From the NCBI GenBank assembly GCA_035493955.1, contig DATJHI010000021.1, forward strand, positions 1-53,580: a stretch of 53,580 nt of DNA, given 5' to 3'. The notes under the pieces were generated by a model that saw nothing but the letters and a program-made list of their open reading frames with translations, searched no databases and was not told the origin of the DNA. Every line of letters begins with the position of its first letter. Position 1 is the first letter of the stretch. Shown here piece by piece: positions 10,679 through 18,711 of the stretch. This stretch comes from NCED01 sp035493955 (lineage in GTDB: Bacteria; Pseudomonadota; Alphaproteobacteria; Caulobacterales; Caulobacteraceae). Both the position numbers and the translations under genes were made by a program.

Positions 10679-11340
10679 GCCGCCGGCTCCGGCTCGGGCA
10701 GGTTGGGCAGGGTGATCTTCTGGGCGGCCGAGCCGTCGTACAGCTTGGGATCGGTCAGGGTGTGGATCGCGCCTTGCGGCTCGGAGGCCTTGCGGCCGAT
10801 GTAGGAGCCCGGCGCCGGGGCCTTGCCCGCGGCGAAGTCGGCGATGATGCCGGCCAGGCTTTCCGGCGTCAGGTCCTCGTAGAAGTAGTCGTTGATCTGG
10901 GCCATCGGCGCATTGCAGCAGGCGCCCAGGCACTCGACCTCCTGCCAGGTGAACAGGCCGTCCGCCGACAGGTGGTCCTTCGGACCGATCTTCTCCTTGC
11001 ACAGGTCCATCAGGGCGTTGGCGCCGCGGAGCATGCACGGGGTGGTGCCGCAGACCTGGATCAGGGCCGCCTTACCCACCGGCTCGAGTTGGAACATGGT
11101 GTAGAAGGTGACGACCTCCAGCACCCGGATCACCGCCATGTCGAGCAGGCCCGCCAGCACGCGGATGGCGGGCTCGGACACCCAGCCCTCCTGCTTCTGG
11201 ATCAGCCAGAGCAGCGGGATCACCGCCGACTGCTGACGGCCGGCGGGGTATTTGGCCAGCCACCATTCCACCGTCTTCATCGTTTCCGGCGTGAAGGCGA
11301 AGCTGGCGGGCTGCTCCTTGGCGAGGCGGCGGACGGACAT
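10675..11340 (-). CDS. nuoE: NADH-quinone oxidoreductase subunit E ([2Fe-2S] N1a)
   Basis: Peripheral-arm subunit with a thioredoxin-like fold and cluster N1a, pairing with NuoF. 221 residues; longer than the E. coli subunit (about 166) because of a C-terminal extension rich in Pro and Gly after residue 165, as seen in alphaproteobacterial and mitochondrial forms. Cluster ligands: Cys97, Cys102 (CGTTPC) and Cys137, Cys141 (CLGACC). It ends in an ATGA overlap with the 79-residue membrane ORF and starts 6 bases after the NTF2-like gene. Confidence 0.97.
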   Translation of the reverse strand: MSVRRLAKEQPASFAFTPETMKTVEWWLAKYPAGRQQSAVIPLLWLIQKQEGWVSEPAIRVLAGLLDMAVIRVLEVVTFYTMFQLEPVGKAALIQVCGTTPCMLRGANALMDLCKEKIGPKDHLSADGLFTWQEVECLGACCNAPMAQINDYFYEDLTPESLAGIIADFAAGKAPAPGSYIGRKASEPQGAIHTLTDPKLYDGSAAQKITLPNLPEPEPAA

Positions 11341-11346
11341 CGCGGA

Positions 11347-11682
11347 TCAGGCCTTCACGAAATCGACGCGGGCGATCTTGTCGCCGCGGAAGGTGTAGAT
11401 GGCGGCGACCTCGAAGGGGGTCGCGTCGGGGGAGCGGAACACCCGCTCGTGGTCGATCACGGTGTTTCCCACCACCATGCGCGAGAGCAGGTCGGCGCGG
11501 TTCTGGGGGAACTGGCCGAAGGCGCCGGCGTAGCGGGCGCGATAGGCCTCGACCCCCTCCAGGTTCACCGCCCCGTTCAGGTCGGCGACCTGCACGTCGT
11601 CGGTGAAGAAGCCGCAATAGGCGTCCAGGTCCTGGGCGTTGTAGGCGTCGAGCTGCGCCTGGGCGATCTCAGCCACACTCAC
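11347..11682 (-). CDS. NTF2-like (SnoaL-type) fold protein inside the nuo operon
   Basis: 111 residues from a GTG at 11682 that overlaps the nuoD stop (GTGA). The sequence AQLDAYNAQDLDAYCGFFTDDVQVADLNG, followed by RARYAGAF and a strand-rich second half ending GDKIARVDFVKA, fits the SnoaL/NTF2-like cone fold (helices first, then a curved sheet with the DAYNAQDLDAY helix). Such folds serve as small enzymes or ligand-binding proteins; the substrate cannot be read. It is not a standard complex I subunit. Its translational coupling to nuoD argues for co-expression with complex I. Confidence 0.85.
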   Translation of the reverse strand: MSVAEIAQAQLDAYNAQDLDAYCGFFTDDVQVADLNGAVNLEGVEAYRARYAGAFGQFPQNRADLLSRMVVGNTVIDHERVFRSPDATPFEVAAIYTFRGDKIARVDFVKA

Positions 11683-12911
11683 CGGTCGATCTCCCCGAAC
11701 ACGATGTCGAGGGACCCCAGGATGGCGGACACGTCGGCCAGCATGTGGCCGCGGTTCATCCAGTCCATCGCCTGCAGGTGGGGAAAGCCCGGCGCGCGGA
11801 TCTTGCAGCGGTAGGGTTTGTTGGTCCCGTCGGCGACCAGATAGACCCCGAACTCGCCCTTGGGCGCCTCGACGCAGGCGTAGATCTCGCCGGCGGGGAC
11901 ATGGAAGCCCTCGGTGTAGAGCTTGAAGTGGTGGATCAGCGCCTCCATCGACCGCTTCATCTCGGCCCGCCGCGGCGGCGCCACCTTGCCGTCCTCGGTC
12001 AGCACCGGCCCGCGGTTGGTCTCGAGAAGCGCCAGGCACTGCTTCATGATCGAGACCGACTGGCGCATCTCCTCCATGCGGCAGAGGTAGCGGTCGTAGC
12101 AGTCCCCGTTCTTGCCCAGCGGGATGTCGAACTTCATCTCGTCATAGACGTCGTAGGGCTGGGACTTGCGCAGGTCCCAGGCGATGCCCGAGCCGCGCAC
12201 CATCACGCCGGAGAAGCCCCACTCGAACGCCTGCTCCTTGCTGACCACGCCGATGTCGACGTTGCGCTGCTTGAAGATGCGGTTGGGGGTGATCAGATTG
12301 TCGATGTCGTCGAGGACCTTGGGGAAGGTCTCGCACCAGGCGGCGATGTCCTCGATCAGCGAGGGCGTCAGGTCCTGGTGGACGCCGCCGGGGCGGAAGT
12401 AGTTGGCGTGCAGACGGGCGCCGGACGCGCGCTCGTAGAACACCATCAGCTTCTCGCGCTCCTCGAAACCCCACAGCGGCGGGGTCAAGGCGCCCACGTC
12501 CATGGCCTGGGTGGTGACGTTGAGCAGGTGGCTGAGGATCCGGCCGATCTCGCAGAACAGCACCCGGATGATCTGGCCGCGCCGGGGCACGTCCACCCCG
12601 ACCAGCCGCTCGATGGCCAGGCAGAAGGCGTGCTCCTGGTTCATCGGCGCCACGTAGTCGAGGCGGTCGAAATAGGGGATGTTCTGGAGGTAGGTCCGCG
12701 CCTCCATCAGCTTCTCGGTGCCGCGGTGGAGCAGGCCGACGTGCGGGTCCACCCGCTCGACCACTTCCCCGTCCAGCTCCAGCACCAGGCGCAGGACGCC
12801 GTGGGCGGCCGGGTGCTGGGGGCCAAAGTTGATGTTGAACTTGCGGACCGGGGTCTCGGGGCTCTGGGGCTGAACCGTCGCCAGCGCGGTTTCGGCGGCG
12901 TCGTCCATCAC
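11679..12911 (-). CDS. nuoD: NADH-quinone oxidoreductase subunit D
   Basis: 49-kDa-type subunit that forms the quinone site with NuoB. 410 residues. Family stretches: NFGPQHPAAHGVLRLVLELDGE, with the His of the quinone-site loop, GLLHRGTEKLMEARTYLQN, and a C-terminus ending GSLDIVFGEIDR. Standalone D rather than a C-D fusion. Overlaps nuoC by four bases (ATGA) and the NTF2-like gene by four (GTGA). Confidence 0.97.
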   Translation of the reverse strand: MMDDAAETALATVQPQSPETPVRKFNINFGPQHPAAHGVLRLVLELDGEVVERVDPHVGLLHRGTEKLMEARTYLQNIPYFDRLDYVAPMNQEHAFCLAIERLVGVDVPRRGQIIRVLFCEIGRILSHLLNVTTQAMDVGALTPPLWGFEEREKLMVFYERASGARLHANYFRPGGVHQDLTPSLIEDIAAWCETFPKVLDDIDNLITPNRIFKQRNVDIGVVSKEQAFEWGFSGVMVRGSGIAWDLRKSQPYDVYDEMKFDIPLGKNGDCYDRYLCRMEEMRQSVSIMKQCLALLETNRGPVLTEDGKVAPPRRAEMKRSMEALIHHFKLYTEGFHVPAGEIYACVEAPKGEFGVYLVADGTNKPYRCKIRAPGFPHLQAMDWMNRGHMLADVSAILGSLDIVFGEIDR

Positions 12912-13582
12912 TTCTTCTCCCCTGCGGCAGGGGCGGCCGGAACCGGCGCCTTCTCGTCCCCGGGCAACACGTACTTGCTCCCCTGCCCCGGCAGATAGGC
13001 CGCGCCTTCCCAGGGGGAGAGGAAATCGAACTGGCGGAATTCCTGCGGCAGCTTCACCGGCTCGTAGACCACCCGCTTGAGGGCGTCGTCGTAGCGGACC
13101 TCCACGTAGCCGGTCATAGGGAAGTCCTTCCGCAGCGGATAGCCGTGGAAGCCGTAGTCGGTGAGGATGCGGCGCAGGTCCGGATGGCCGGAGAAGAACA
13201 CCCCGAACATGTCGAAGGCCTCGCGCTCGAACCAGTCGGCGGCCGGATAGGCCGAGGTCACGGACGGCACCGGGGTGTCCTCGTCGGTCTCGACGGCGAT
13301 GCGCACCCGCACGTTCTTGGTCAGGGACAACAGGTGGTAGACCACGTCGAAGCGCCGGGTCCGCTCCGGATAGTCCACCGCGGTGATGTCGACCAGTTGG
13401 TGGAAGCGGAAGACGGGCGAATCGCGCAGCAGGGTCAGGAGCTCGGCGATGCGGCCCGCCTCGGCGCGGACGTTCAGGTCGCCATAGGCGACCGCGAAGC
13501 CGGTCGCCGCCCCGGCGGAACTGGCCACGATGGCCTCGCCCAGTTGGGTCAGGGTCTCGTCGGTGACGTAGGGGATGGCCAT
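12908..13582 (-). CDS. nuoC: NADH-quinone oxidoreductase subunit C
   Basis: 30-kDa-type peripheral subunit, 224 residues from the ATG at 13582 (MAIPYVTDETLTQLGE). The diagnostic region ADWFEREAFDMFGVFFSGHP followed by YPLRKDFPMTG is intact. The tail is Ala/Pro/Lys-rich (about the last 20 residues) and probably disordered. An upstream extension in the same frame overlaps nuoB and is not coding. It lies 10 bases after nuoB. Confidence 0.96.
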   Translation of the reverse strand: MAIPYVTDETLTQLGEAIVASSAGAATGFAVAYGDLNVRAEAGRIAELLTLLRDSPVFRFHQLVDITAVDYPERTRRFDVVYHLLSLTKNVRVRIAVETDEDTPVPSVTSAYPAADWFEREAFDMFGVFFSGHPDLRRILTDYGFHGYPLRKDFPMTGYVEVRYDDALKRVVYEPVKLPQEFRQFDFLSPWEGAAYLPGQGSKYVLPGDEKAPVPAAPAAGEKK

Positions 13583-13592
13583 TGGGTTCGGA

Positions 13593-14189
13593 TCAGCGGT
13601 CGATCGCGCCGGTGCGGCGGATCTTCTTCTGGAGTTGCAGCAGGCCGTACAGCAGGGCTTCGGCGGTGGGCGGGCAGCCCGGCACATAGACGTCCACCGG
13701 CACGATGCGGTCGCAGCCGCGCACGACCGAATAGCTGTAGTGGTAATAGCCGCCGCCGTTGGCGCAGGAGCCCATCGACACCACGTAGCGCGGCTCGGGC
13801 ATCTGGTCGTAGACCTTGCGCAGGGCCGGGGCCATCTTGTTGGTCAAGGTGCCGGCCACGATCATCAGGTCGGACTGGCGCGGAGACGCCCGCGGGGCCA
13901 TGCCGAAGCGCTCGGCGTCGTAGCGCGGCATGGAGGTGTGCATCATCTCCACCGCGCAGCAGGCCAGGCCGAAGGTCATCCACATCAGGGAGCCGGTGCG
14001 GGCCCAGGTGATGACGTCGTCCAGGGCCGCGGTCACGAACCCCTTGTCGGCCAGGGTGTCGGAAAGCTGGTCGAAGAACGGATCGTGGGTGACCGGGTCG
14101 TAACCCTGGACGCTGGTGCGGCCGGCGGCGCCGGCGGGGAGAATCAGGCCGGAGGACGAGGTCGGGCCGGACACGGGAGTCACTCCCAT
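13593..14189 (-). CDS. nuoB: NADH-quinone oxidoreductase subunit B ([4Fe-4S] N2)
   Basis: PSST-type subunit that holds cluster N2, the direct donor to quinone. 198 residues from ATG at 14189; N2 ligands Cys77 and Cys78 (GLACCAVEMM), Cys142 (MGSCANGGG) and Cys172 (VPGCPPTAEALLYG). The first ~30 residues are a Gly/Ser-rich extension that could begin at a later GTG, so the exact start is the only doubt. The start overlaps the end of nuoA by 10 bases. Confidence 0.96.
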   Translation of the reverse strand: MGVTPVSGPTSSSGLILPAGAAGRTSVQGYDPVTHDPFFDQLSDTLADKGFVTAALDDVITWARTGSLMWMTFGLACCAVEMMHTSMPRYDAERFGMAPRASPRQSDLMIVAGTLTNKMAPALRKVYDQMPEPRYVVSMGSCANGGGYYHYSYSVVRGCDRIVPVDVYVPGCPPTAEALLYGLLQLQKKIRRTGAIDR

Positions 14190-14557
14190 TCGAGGGCCCC
14201 TTTCTTCCACTCGTAGATGAAGCCGACGGTGAGCACGCCGAGGAAACACATCATCGACCAGAAGGCGAAGGCCTGAGTCGCGTGCGGCATGTGGGCGAGG
14301 CTGACCGCCCAGGGAAACAGGAAGGCGACCTCGAGGTCGAAGATGATGAACAGGATCGAGACCAGGTAGAACCGGACGTCGAACTTCATCCGCGCGTCGT
14401 CGAAGGCGTTGAACCCGCACTCGTAGGCGGAGATCTTCTCCGGGTCCGGATGGGTGGGCGCAAGCGTCCACGACGCGACCAGGAAGATCACGCCGATGGC
14501 GGCGGCGATCCCGAGGAAGATCACGATCGGCAGGTACTGAAGCAAAAACGCGTTCAT
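14180..14557 (-). CDS. nuoA: NADH-quinone oxidoreductase subunit A (first gene of the operon)
   Basis: Three-helix membrane subunit of complex I (ND3 homologue), 125 residues. The conserved loop Cys is in KISAYECGFNAFDDAR and the second helix has YLVSILFIIFDLEVAFLFPWA. The ATG at 14557 is preceded only by non-coding sequence up to the tRNA-Asp on the other strand, so the operon promoter should lie in 14558-14743. Confidence 0.96.
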   Translation of the reverse strand: MNAFLLQYLPIVIFLGIAAAIGVIFLVASWTLAPTHPDPEKISAYECGFNAFDDARMKFDVRFYLVSILFIIFDLEVAFLFPWAVSLAHMPHATQAFAFWSMMCFLGVLTVGFIYEWKKGALEWE

Positions 14558-14743
14558 AGCGCCCTCGGCCTACGGGGACTCAAGCCGCCGGGTTCTAGCG
14601 CCCGGTTGGGAACCTTGAAAGGGCTGGGACGCAGAAACTTGCCCCTGTGCGCAAAGGCGCCGCTCGGCTTGACACCTGGCGGCGGCCCGGCCTATCTCAC
14701 GCCCCTCACGCCGACGGGCCCGACAGCCTCCCCGGATCGTGTT
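14558..14743. promoter_or_regulatory. Divergent region nuoA / tRNA-Asp
   Basis: 186 bases between two outward-facing units. It must hold the nuo promoter (minus strand) and the tRNA-Asp promoter (plus strand). I cannot place -35/-10 boxes with confidence; no long inverted repeat is obvious. Confidence 0.4.
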
Positions 14744-14820
<77 letters not shown>

Positions 14821-14886
14821 TTCATACGCCGCAACTTAAGGCGGCCAGACGCTTCCGCCGCGGGCCGTCGACCCCGGGAGCTCCCC

Positions 14887-15291
14887 ATGCAGATGCTGCC
14901 CCTGCTCATCCTGCCCCTGCACATGCTCGCGGCCCTGGCCTGGGCCGCGCCCGCCATACTGGTGGCGCTGAACCGCGGCGTCGGGGGCGAGACCTTCCTG
15001 CGCCTGGAGATGGGGGCGGCGGTGGTCGCCTTCGCGAGCGGCGCCTACCTCTGGAGCCTGTACTACGGCGCCCACTTCGGGACGCCGCAGGCGATCCTCG
15101 CCGTGGGGGTCGTCGCCGCCATCGCCGCCGCCGGGGTCCAGGGCGCCATGGTCGGGCCCGCCGCCCGGCGGCTGGCCAAGGGCGAGATCACCGAGGAGGC
15201 GGCGCGCCCGCGCATCGCCCTGGCCTACCGGACCGCGGCCGTGCTGCTGGTGATCGCCGCCGTCTGCATGGTCATGGCGCGGCAGGCTTAG
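14887..15291 (+). CDS. Small integral membrane protein, function unknown
   Basis: 134 residues from an ATG preceded by a GGGAG-type purine run (CCGGGAGCTCCCC). Hydrophobicity suggests four helices: about residues 3-27, 40-62, 67-88 and 110-131, with a polar loop (ARRLAKGEITEEAARPRIA) before the last. The His at residue 12 and the pattern LPLHMLAALAWAA resemble small heme- or copper-associated membrane proteins, but I do not recognise the family. The stop lies 3 bases before purC, so the two are probably co-transcribed. Confidence 0.75.
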   Translation: MQMLPLLILPLHMLAALAWAAPAILVALNRGVGGETFLRLEMGAAVVAFASGAYLWSLYYGAHFGTPQAILAVGVVAAIAAAGVQGAMVGPAARRLAKGEITEEAARPRIALAYRTAAVLLVIAAVCMVMARQA

Positions 15292-15294
15292 ACC

Positions 15295-16257
15295 ATGGGC
15301 GTTCCTCCCCTCCTCCCCCCGGCCCTGGCCGACGCGACCATCGCGGAACTGCCGAACCACTACCGCGGCAAGGTGCGCGACAACTACGACCTGCCGGACG
15401 GGCGGCGCATCATCATCGCCAGCGACCGGCTCAGCGCCTTCGACCGCATCCTGGCGGCGATCCCATGCAAGGGTCAGGTGCTGACCCAGACCGCGCGCCA
15501 CGGGTTCGAGGCCACCGCCGACATCTGTCCGAATCACGTGCTCGCCTATCCCGACCCGAACGTGGTCATCGGCCAGCGCCTGGACATCCTGCCGGTCGAG
15601 GTGGTGGTGCGCGCCTATCTGGCCGGGACCACGGGCACCTCGATCCTGACGCTCTACAAGAAGGGGCAGCGGCAGATGTACGGGGTCGCCCTGCCCGACG
15701 GCCTGCGCGACAACGCGCGGCTGCCCGAACCGATCATCACCCCGACCAGCAAGGCCTTCGACGGCGGCCACGACGAGCCCCTGACCGCCGCCCAGATCGT
15801 GGGCCAGGGCCTGCTCAGCGCGGACCAATGGGACGCCGTCAGCGGCTACGCCCTGGCCCTGTTCGCCCGCGGACAGGCGATGGCCCAGGAACGCGGCCTG
15901 ATCCTGGTCGACACCAAGTACGAGTTCGGGACCGATGCGAGCGGACGGATCGTCCTGGCCGACGAGATCCACACCCCCGACAGCAGCCGCTACTGGATCG
16001 CCGACAGCTACGCCGCCCGCTTCGAGGCCGGCGAGCGGCCGGACAGCTTCGACAAGGACTTCGTCCGCAGCTGGGTGGCGGAACGATGCGACCCCTATCG
16101 CGACGAGATCCCCGAAATCCCCGCCGACATGATCCGCCGGACCGCGGCCGTCTATGTCCAGGCCTTCGAGGTCATCACCGGCAAGACCTTCGCGGCGCCG
16201 GACCCGCATGAGCCGGTGCTGGACCGCATCCGGCGCAACCTGGCGGCCTATTTCTGA
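15295..16257 (+). CDS. purC: Phosphoribosylaminoimidazole-succinocarboxamide synthase
   Basis: SAICAR synthetase of purine biosynthesis: joins aspartate to CAIR with ATP. 320 residues, the longer form also seen in fungi (Ade1-like) and many alphaproteobacteria. Visible motifs: YRGKVRDNYDLPDG (ATP site) near residue 20, ASDRLSAFDRIL, LPVEVVVRAYLAGT near residue 100, and LVDTKYEFG with the LADEIHTPDSSRYW block. Start ATG is 3 bases after the membrane-protein stop. Confidence 0.95.
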   Translation: MGVPPLLPPALADATIAELPNHYRGKVRDNYDLPDGRRIIIASDRLSAFDRILAAIPCKGQVLTQTARHGFEATADICPNHVLAYPDPNVVIGQRLDILPVEVVVRAYLAGTTGTSILTLYKKGQRQMYGVALPDGLRDNARLPEPIITPTSKAFDGGHDEPLTAAQIVGQGLLSADQWDAVSGYALALFARGQAMAQERGLILVDTKYEFGTDASGRIVLADEIHTPDSSRYWIADSYAARFEAGERPDSFDKDFVRSWVAERCDPYRDEIPEIPADMIRRTAAVYVQAFEVITGKTFAAPDPHEPVLDRIRRNLAAYF

Positions 16258-16319
16258 CGAGGCGCCTCGGCGAGCCCCGACCAAGCCGTCACGGGGCGGT
16301 AGCTGACCCGAAACCGAAA

Positions 16320-18077
16320 TCAAGCAATCCGGGAAAGCCCATCGGTGCTCCATCTGTGGCTGCCGATCCCGTGGTGCACGATGAAGAGATCATCGGGATC
16401 GTACCGGCGTTTGATCTTTTCGAGCCGTCGTGAGTTCGCTCCCCAGGCCGCTTCACGCCAGTTTTCGAGGAAATAGTCGCACTCAGACAGATAGGCCCCG
16501 GCGTTCGGCGCAACGCGCCGAAGCTCCTCGATAGCTGACCGGACCTCGGCAGCCTTGGCGCGGCCATCGGCGACGCGATTGGGCGTCAGGACCCGCTCCC
16601 CTACGGGGCCGAAGCTCCCGGTGATTGCCAGGGCGAAGGCGTCGACGACTTGGGAATTGATCGAGGTGTTGCGGGATTCGGCGAGGGTCGCTTCGCTAGC
16701 GCCGGCCAAACCCTTGTTTAGGTGAAAGGCCATCGTCCACTTACGCGACGCAGCAAACCACGCGCCCGCCAGCCTTGGCCGCTGGGCCCTTTTCAATAAG
16801 CCGGCGGGCATCCAAGCCGAGACGATGCTGTAGACCATTGCGCTCGCCTGTTGGCCATCGCCACTCCACCAGAAATCCGCGGGCCGTGCACCCGGACGGT
16901 CATCGCTCCTGATCGCATTCGGCGCATGTTCTCGGAAATAGGCGGCGTCCCAATACCGCCGTGACGGCACGGGCGTCACGGACAAACCACGGCTCTGGTA
17001 GTCGCCTGGATGGGCCAAAACGAACGCCTCCACGTCCCGCCAGGCAGATCGCGCTTCGGCCTCGGTTAGCCCCTGATAGTTCAGTTCGACGATAAGGGCG
17101 TTTTCCGGAGTCGCCACCACCTGCTCCCCCCAGTGGGGATTGATCAGGTTGGAGCTGCAATGTTCGAGGAAGCGGTCAAGCAAACCGAGGAACGAAGCGT
17201 CCGAGCTCGCCCTAACCGTCCAGCGTACCGCGCCGAAGCTCTCGGGGAGTTCATGCGTCCGAAGCGTCACCTTAGTCACGACCCCGAAGGTTCCGCCTCC
17301 GCCGCCTTTCAGCGCCCAAAACAGGTCCGGGTCGCGATGTTCGTTGACGGTCCGGACCGCACCATCGGCGGTCACGACCTCCGCCTGAAGCAAACTCGCG
17401 GCAGCAAGGCCGAAGCCTTTGGAGAAGCTGCCGAACCCGCCCCCCTGTATCAGACCGGCGACGCCGACAGTTGTGCAGCCCCCACCCTGGACATAGCGGC
17501 CAAGCTTGGTGGTGACGGCGTCGTAGACACGTCCCCACAAACAGCCGGCCCCCAAGGTCACCGCAGGACCTGCCGGTTTCGCCTGCCCGTGTGGAGTGAA
17601 AGTGTCGTGCGTTTCGACGCCGTCCATGTCGTGGGTCCACACGAGCAGCGACCCGCGCGCATTCGAGCCGCCGACATAGCTGTGCCCGCCACCTTTGACG
17701 ATTAGGCAAAGTCTCCGCGCGCGAGCGAACCGGACCGCCGCAGCTACGTCTTCGGCGCTTGCAGCCCTGACCACATACGCGCTCGGCTCGGAGGTCCACG
17801 CGTCAAGCCACCCGGCCGACTGGGTTAGTTGGGGTTGGTCGTGGACATAGAACGGGTTCGAGAGGCGCGCCTTGTCGGCATCGTCTACCCGAATGGCGAC
17901 GCGCTCTAACCGGCCCCCGACGGCGGAAGCGAGCGTGGCCCAATCCGCATCGCTCGGCCAATCAGGGTCGCCTGGGAGCACTCGAATGCGGAACGCCGAT
18001 CCGGCCGAAGAAGAGCCTGACTGCCACGGGATGGCGATCGCAGCGGCGGAACCCGCCAACATGGTACGCCGTCGCAT
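16320..18077 (-). CDS. Exported FAD-linked oxidase, berberine-bridge type
   Basis: 585 residues. N-terminus MRRRTMLAGSAAAIAIP looks like a twin-arginine or Sec signal. The FAD-binding PCMH-type domain spans about residues 95-280; His132 in KGGGHSYVGG and Cys201 in GGGCTTVGVAG match the two residues that bind FAD covalently in bicovalent berberine-bridge-type oxidases. A C-terminal BBE segment (RRYDPDDLFIVHHGIGS) completes the substrate domain. These enzymes oxidise alcohols, sugars or alkaloid-like substrates with O2; the substrate cannot be read. Base use is visibly less GC-biased than neighbouring genes (more A/T at third positions), and it stands alone between purC and tRNA-Val, which suggests an acquired accessory gene. 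Confidence 0.9.
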   Translation of the reverse strand: MRRRTMLAGSAAAIAIPWQSGSSSAGSAFRIRVLPGDPDWPSDADWATLASAVGGRLERVAIRVDDADKARLSNPFYVHDQPQLTQSAGWLDAWTSEPSAYVVRAASAEDVAAAVRFARARRLCLIVKGGGHSYVGGSNARGSLLVWTHDMDGVETHDTFTPHGQAKPAGPAVTLGAGCLWGRVYDAVTTKLGRYVQGGGCTTVGVAGLIQGGGFGSFSKGFGLAAASLLQAEVVTADGAVRTVNEHRDPDLFWALKGGGGGTFGVVTKVTLRTHELPESFGAVRWTVRASSDASFLGLLDRFLEHCSSNLINPHWGEQVVATPENALIVELNYQGLTEAEARSAWRDVEAFVLAHPGDYQSRGLSVTPVPSRRYWDAAYFREHAPNAIRSDDRPGARPADFWWSGDGQQASAMVYSIVSAWMPAGLLKRAQRPRLAGAWFAASRKWTMAFHLNKGLAGASEATLAESRNTSINSQVVDAFALAITGSFGPVGERVLTPNRVADGRAKAAEVRSAIEELRRVAPNAGAYLSECDYFLENWREAAWGANSRRLEKIKRRYDPDDLFIVHHGIGSHRWSTDGLSRIA

Positions 18078-18136
18078 TGCCCCTCCTGGCCGGCCACATT
18101 CGGCACTATGTCCGCCATTGGAAGAAACGCGAAAAA

Positions 18137-18213
18137 TGGTGGGCGGCGAGGGGCTCGAACCCCCGACCTTCTGGGTGTAAACCAGACGCTCTGACCAGCT
18201 GAGCTAGCCGCCC
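18137..18213 (-). tRNA. tRNA-Val (TAC)
   Basis: 77 bases with encoded CCA. On the minus strand the acceptor pairs GGGCGGC with GCCGCCC, the anticodon arm is TCTGG TTTACAC CCAGA giving anticodon TAC, and the T loop is TTCGAGC. It lies 35 bases after hup in the same direction with no terminator seen between, so it may be co-transcribed with hup. Confidence 0.97.
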
Positions 18214-18248
18214 CACGCATGCGGCCGTTGGTTCGCCGCCTCGGAGTG

Positions 18249-18521
18249 CTACTTCATCGCCCCTTTCAGGGCCTCGCCCGGACGGAAGCGGACGGTGCGC
18301 GAGGCTTCGCGCTGCACCTTTTCCCCGGTGCGCGGGTTGCGGGCCAGGCCCGCCGGACGCTCCACCGGCACGAAGCTGCCGAAGCCGACGATGCGGACTT
18401 CCTGGCCGCCCTTCACCGTGGCGGTCACGGAGCCGATGAAGGCGTCCAACCCATCCTTGGCCTGGGTTCGCGTCAGTCCGGACTTTTCGGCAATGGCCGC
18501 CACCAGTTCGGCTTTGGTCAT
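18249..18521 (-). CDS. hup: HU-family DNA-binding protein
   Basis: Nucleoid protein that bends DNA as a dimer. 90 residues, standard length: N-terminal helical dimer part MTKAELVAAIAEKSGLTRTQA, then VRIVGFGSFVPVERPA and the beta-arm region ARNPRTGEKVQREASRTVRFRPG. The ATG at 18521 is preceded by AGGAGGTTGGGG, a strong ribosome-binding site. It lies downstream of lon, separated by a terminator-like hairpin. Confidence 0.96.
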   Translation of the reverse strand: MTKAELVAAIAEKSGLTRTQAKDGLDAFIGSVTATVKGGQEVRIVGFGSFVPVERPAGLARNPRTGEKVQREASRTVRFRPGEALKGAMK

Positions 18522-18654
18522 GGTGATACCCCAACCTCCTGCTTTGAGCGCGAAGCCTTGGGTCGAGGCCGATGCGACGGCCGTCCTGAAGGCTTTAGGC
18601 GAAGATTACCCCGCTGTTTCGAGTATGAGGCTGGGCGACCCATTTCGTCAAAAC

Positions 18655-18690
18655 AAAGGCGGCGCGAAGGGAGCCTCCGCACCGCCTTTT
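18655..18690 (-). terminator. Rho-independent terminator after lon
   Basis: On the minus strand AAAGGCGG and CCGCCTTT form the outer stem around a GC-rich inner part, followed by GTTTTG. It lies 22 bases after the lon stop. The plus strand also has a T run after the hairpin, so it may act in both directions. Confidence 0.7.
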
Positions 18691-18711
18691 TCGCTTTCGG
18701 GACGGGCCGTC

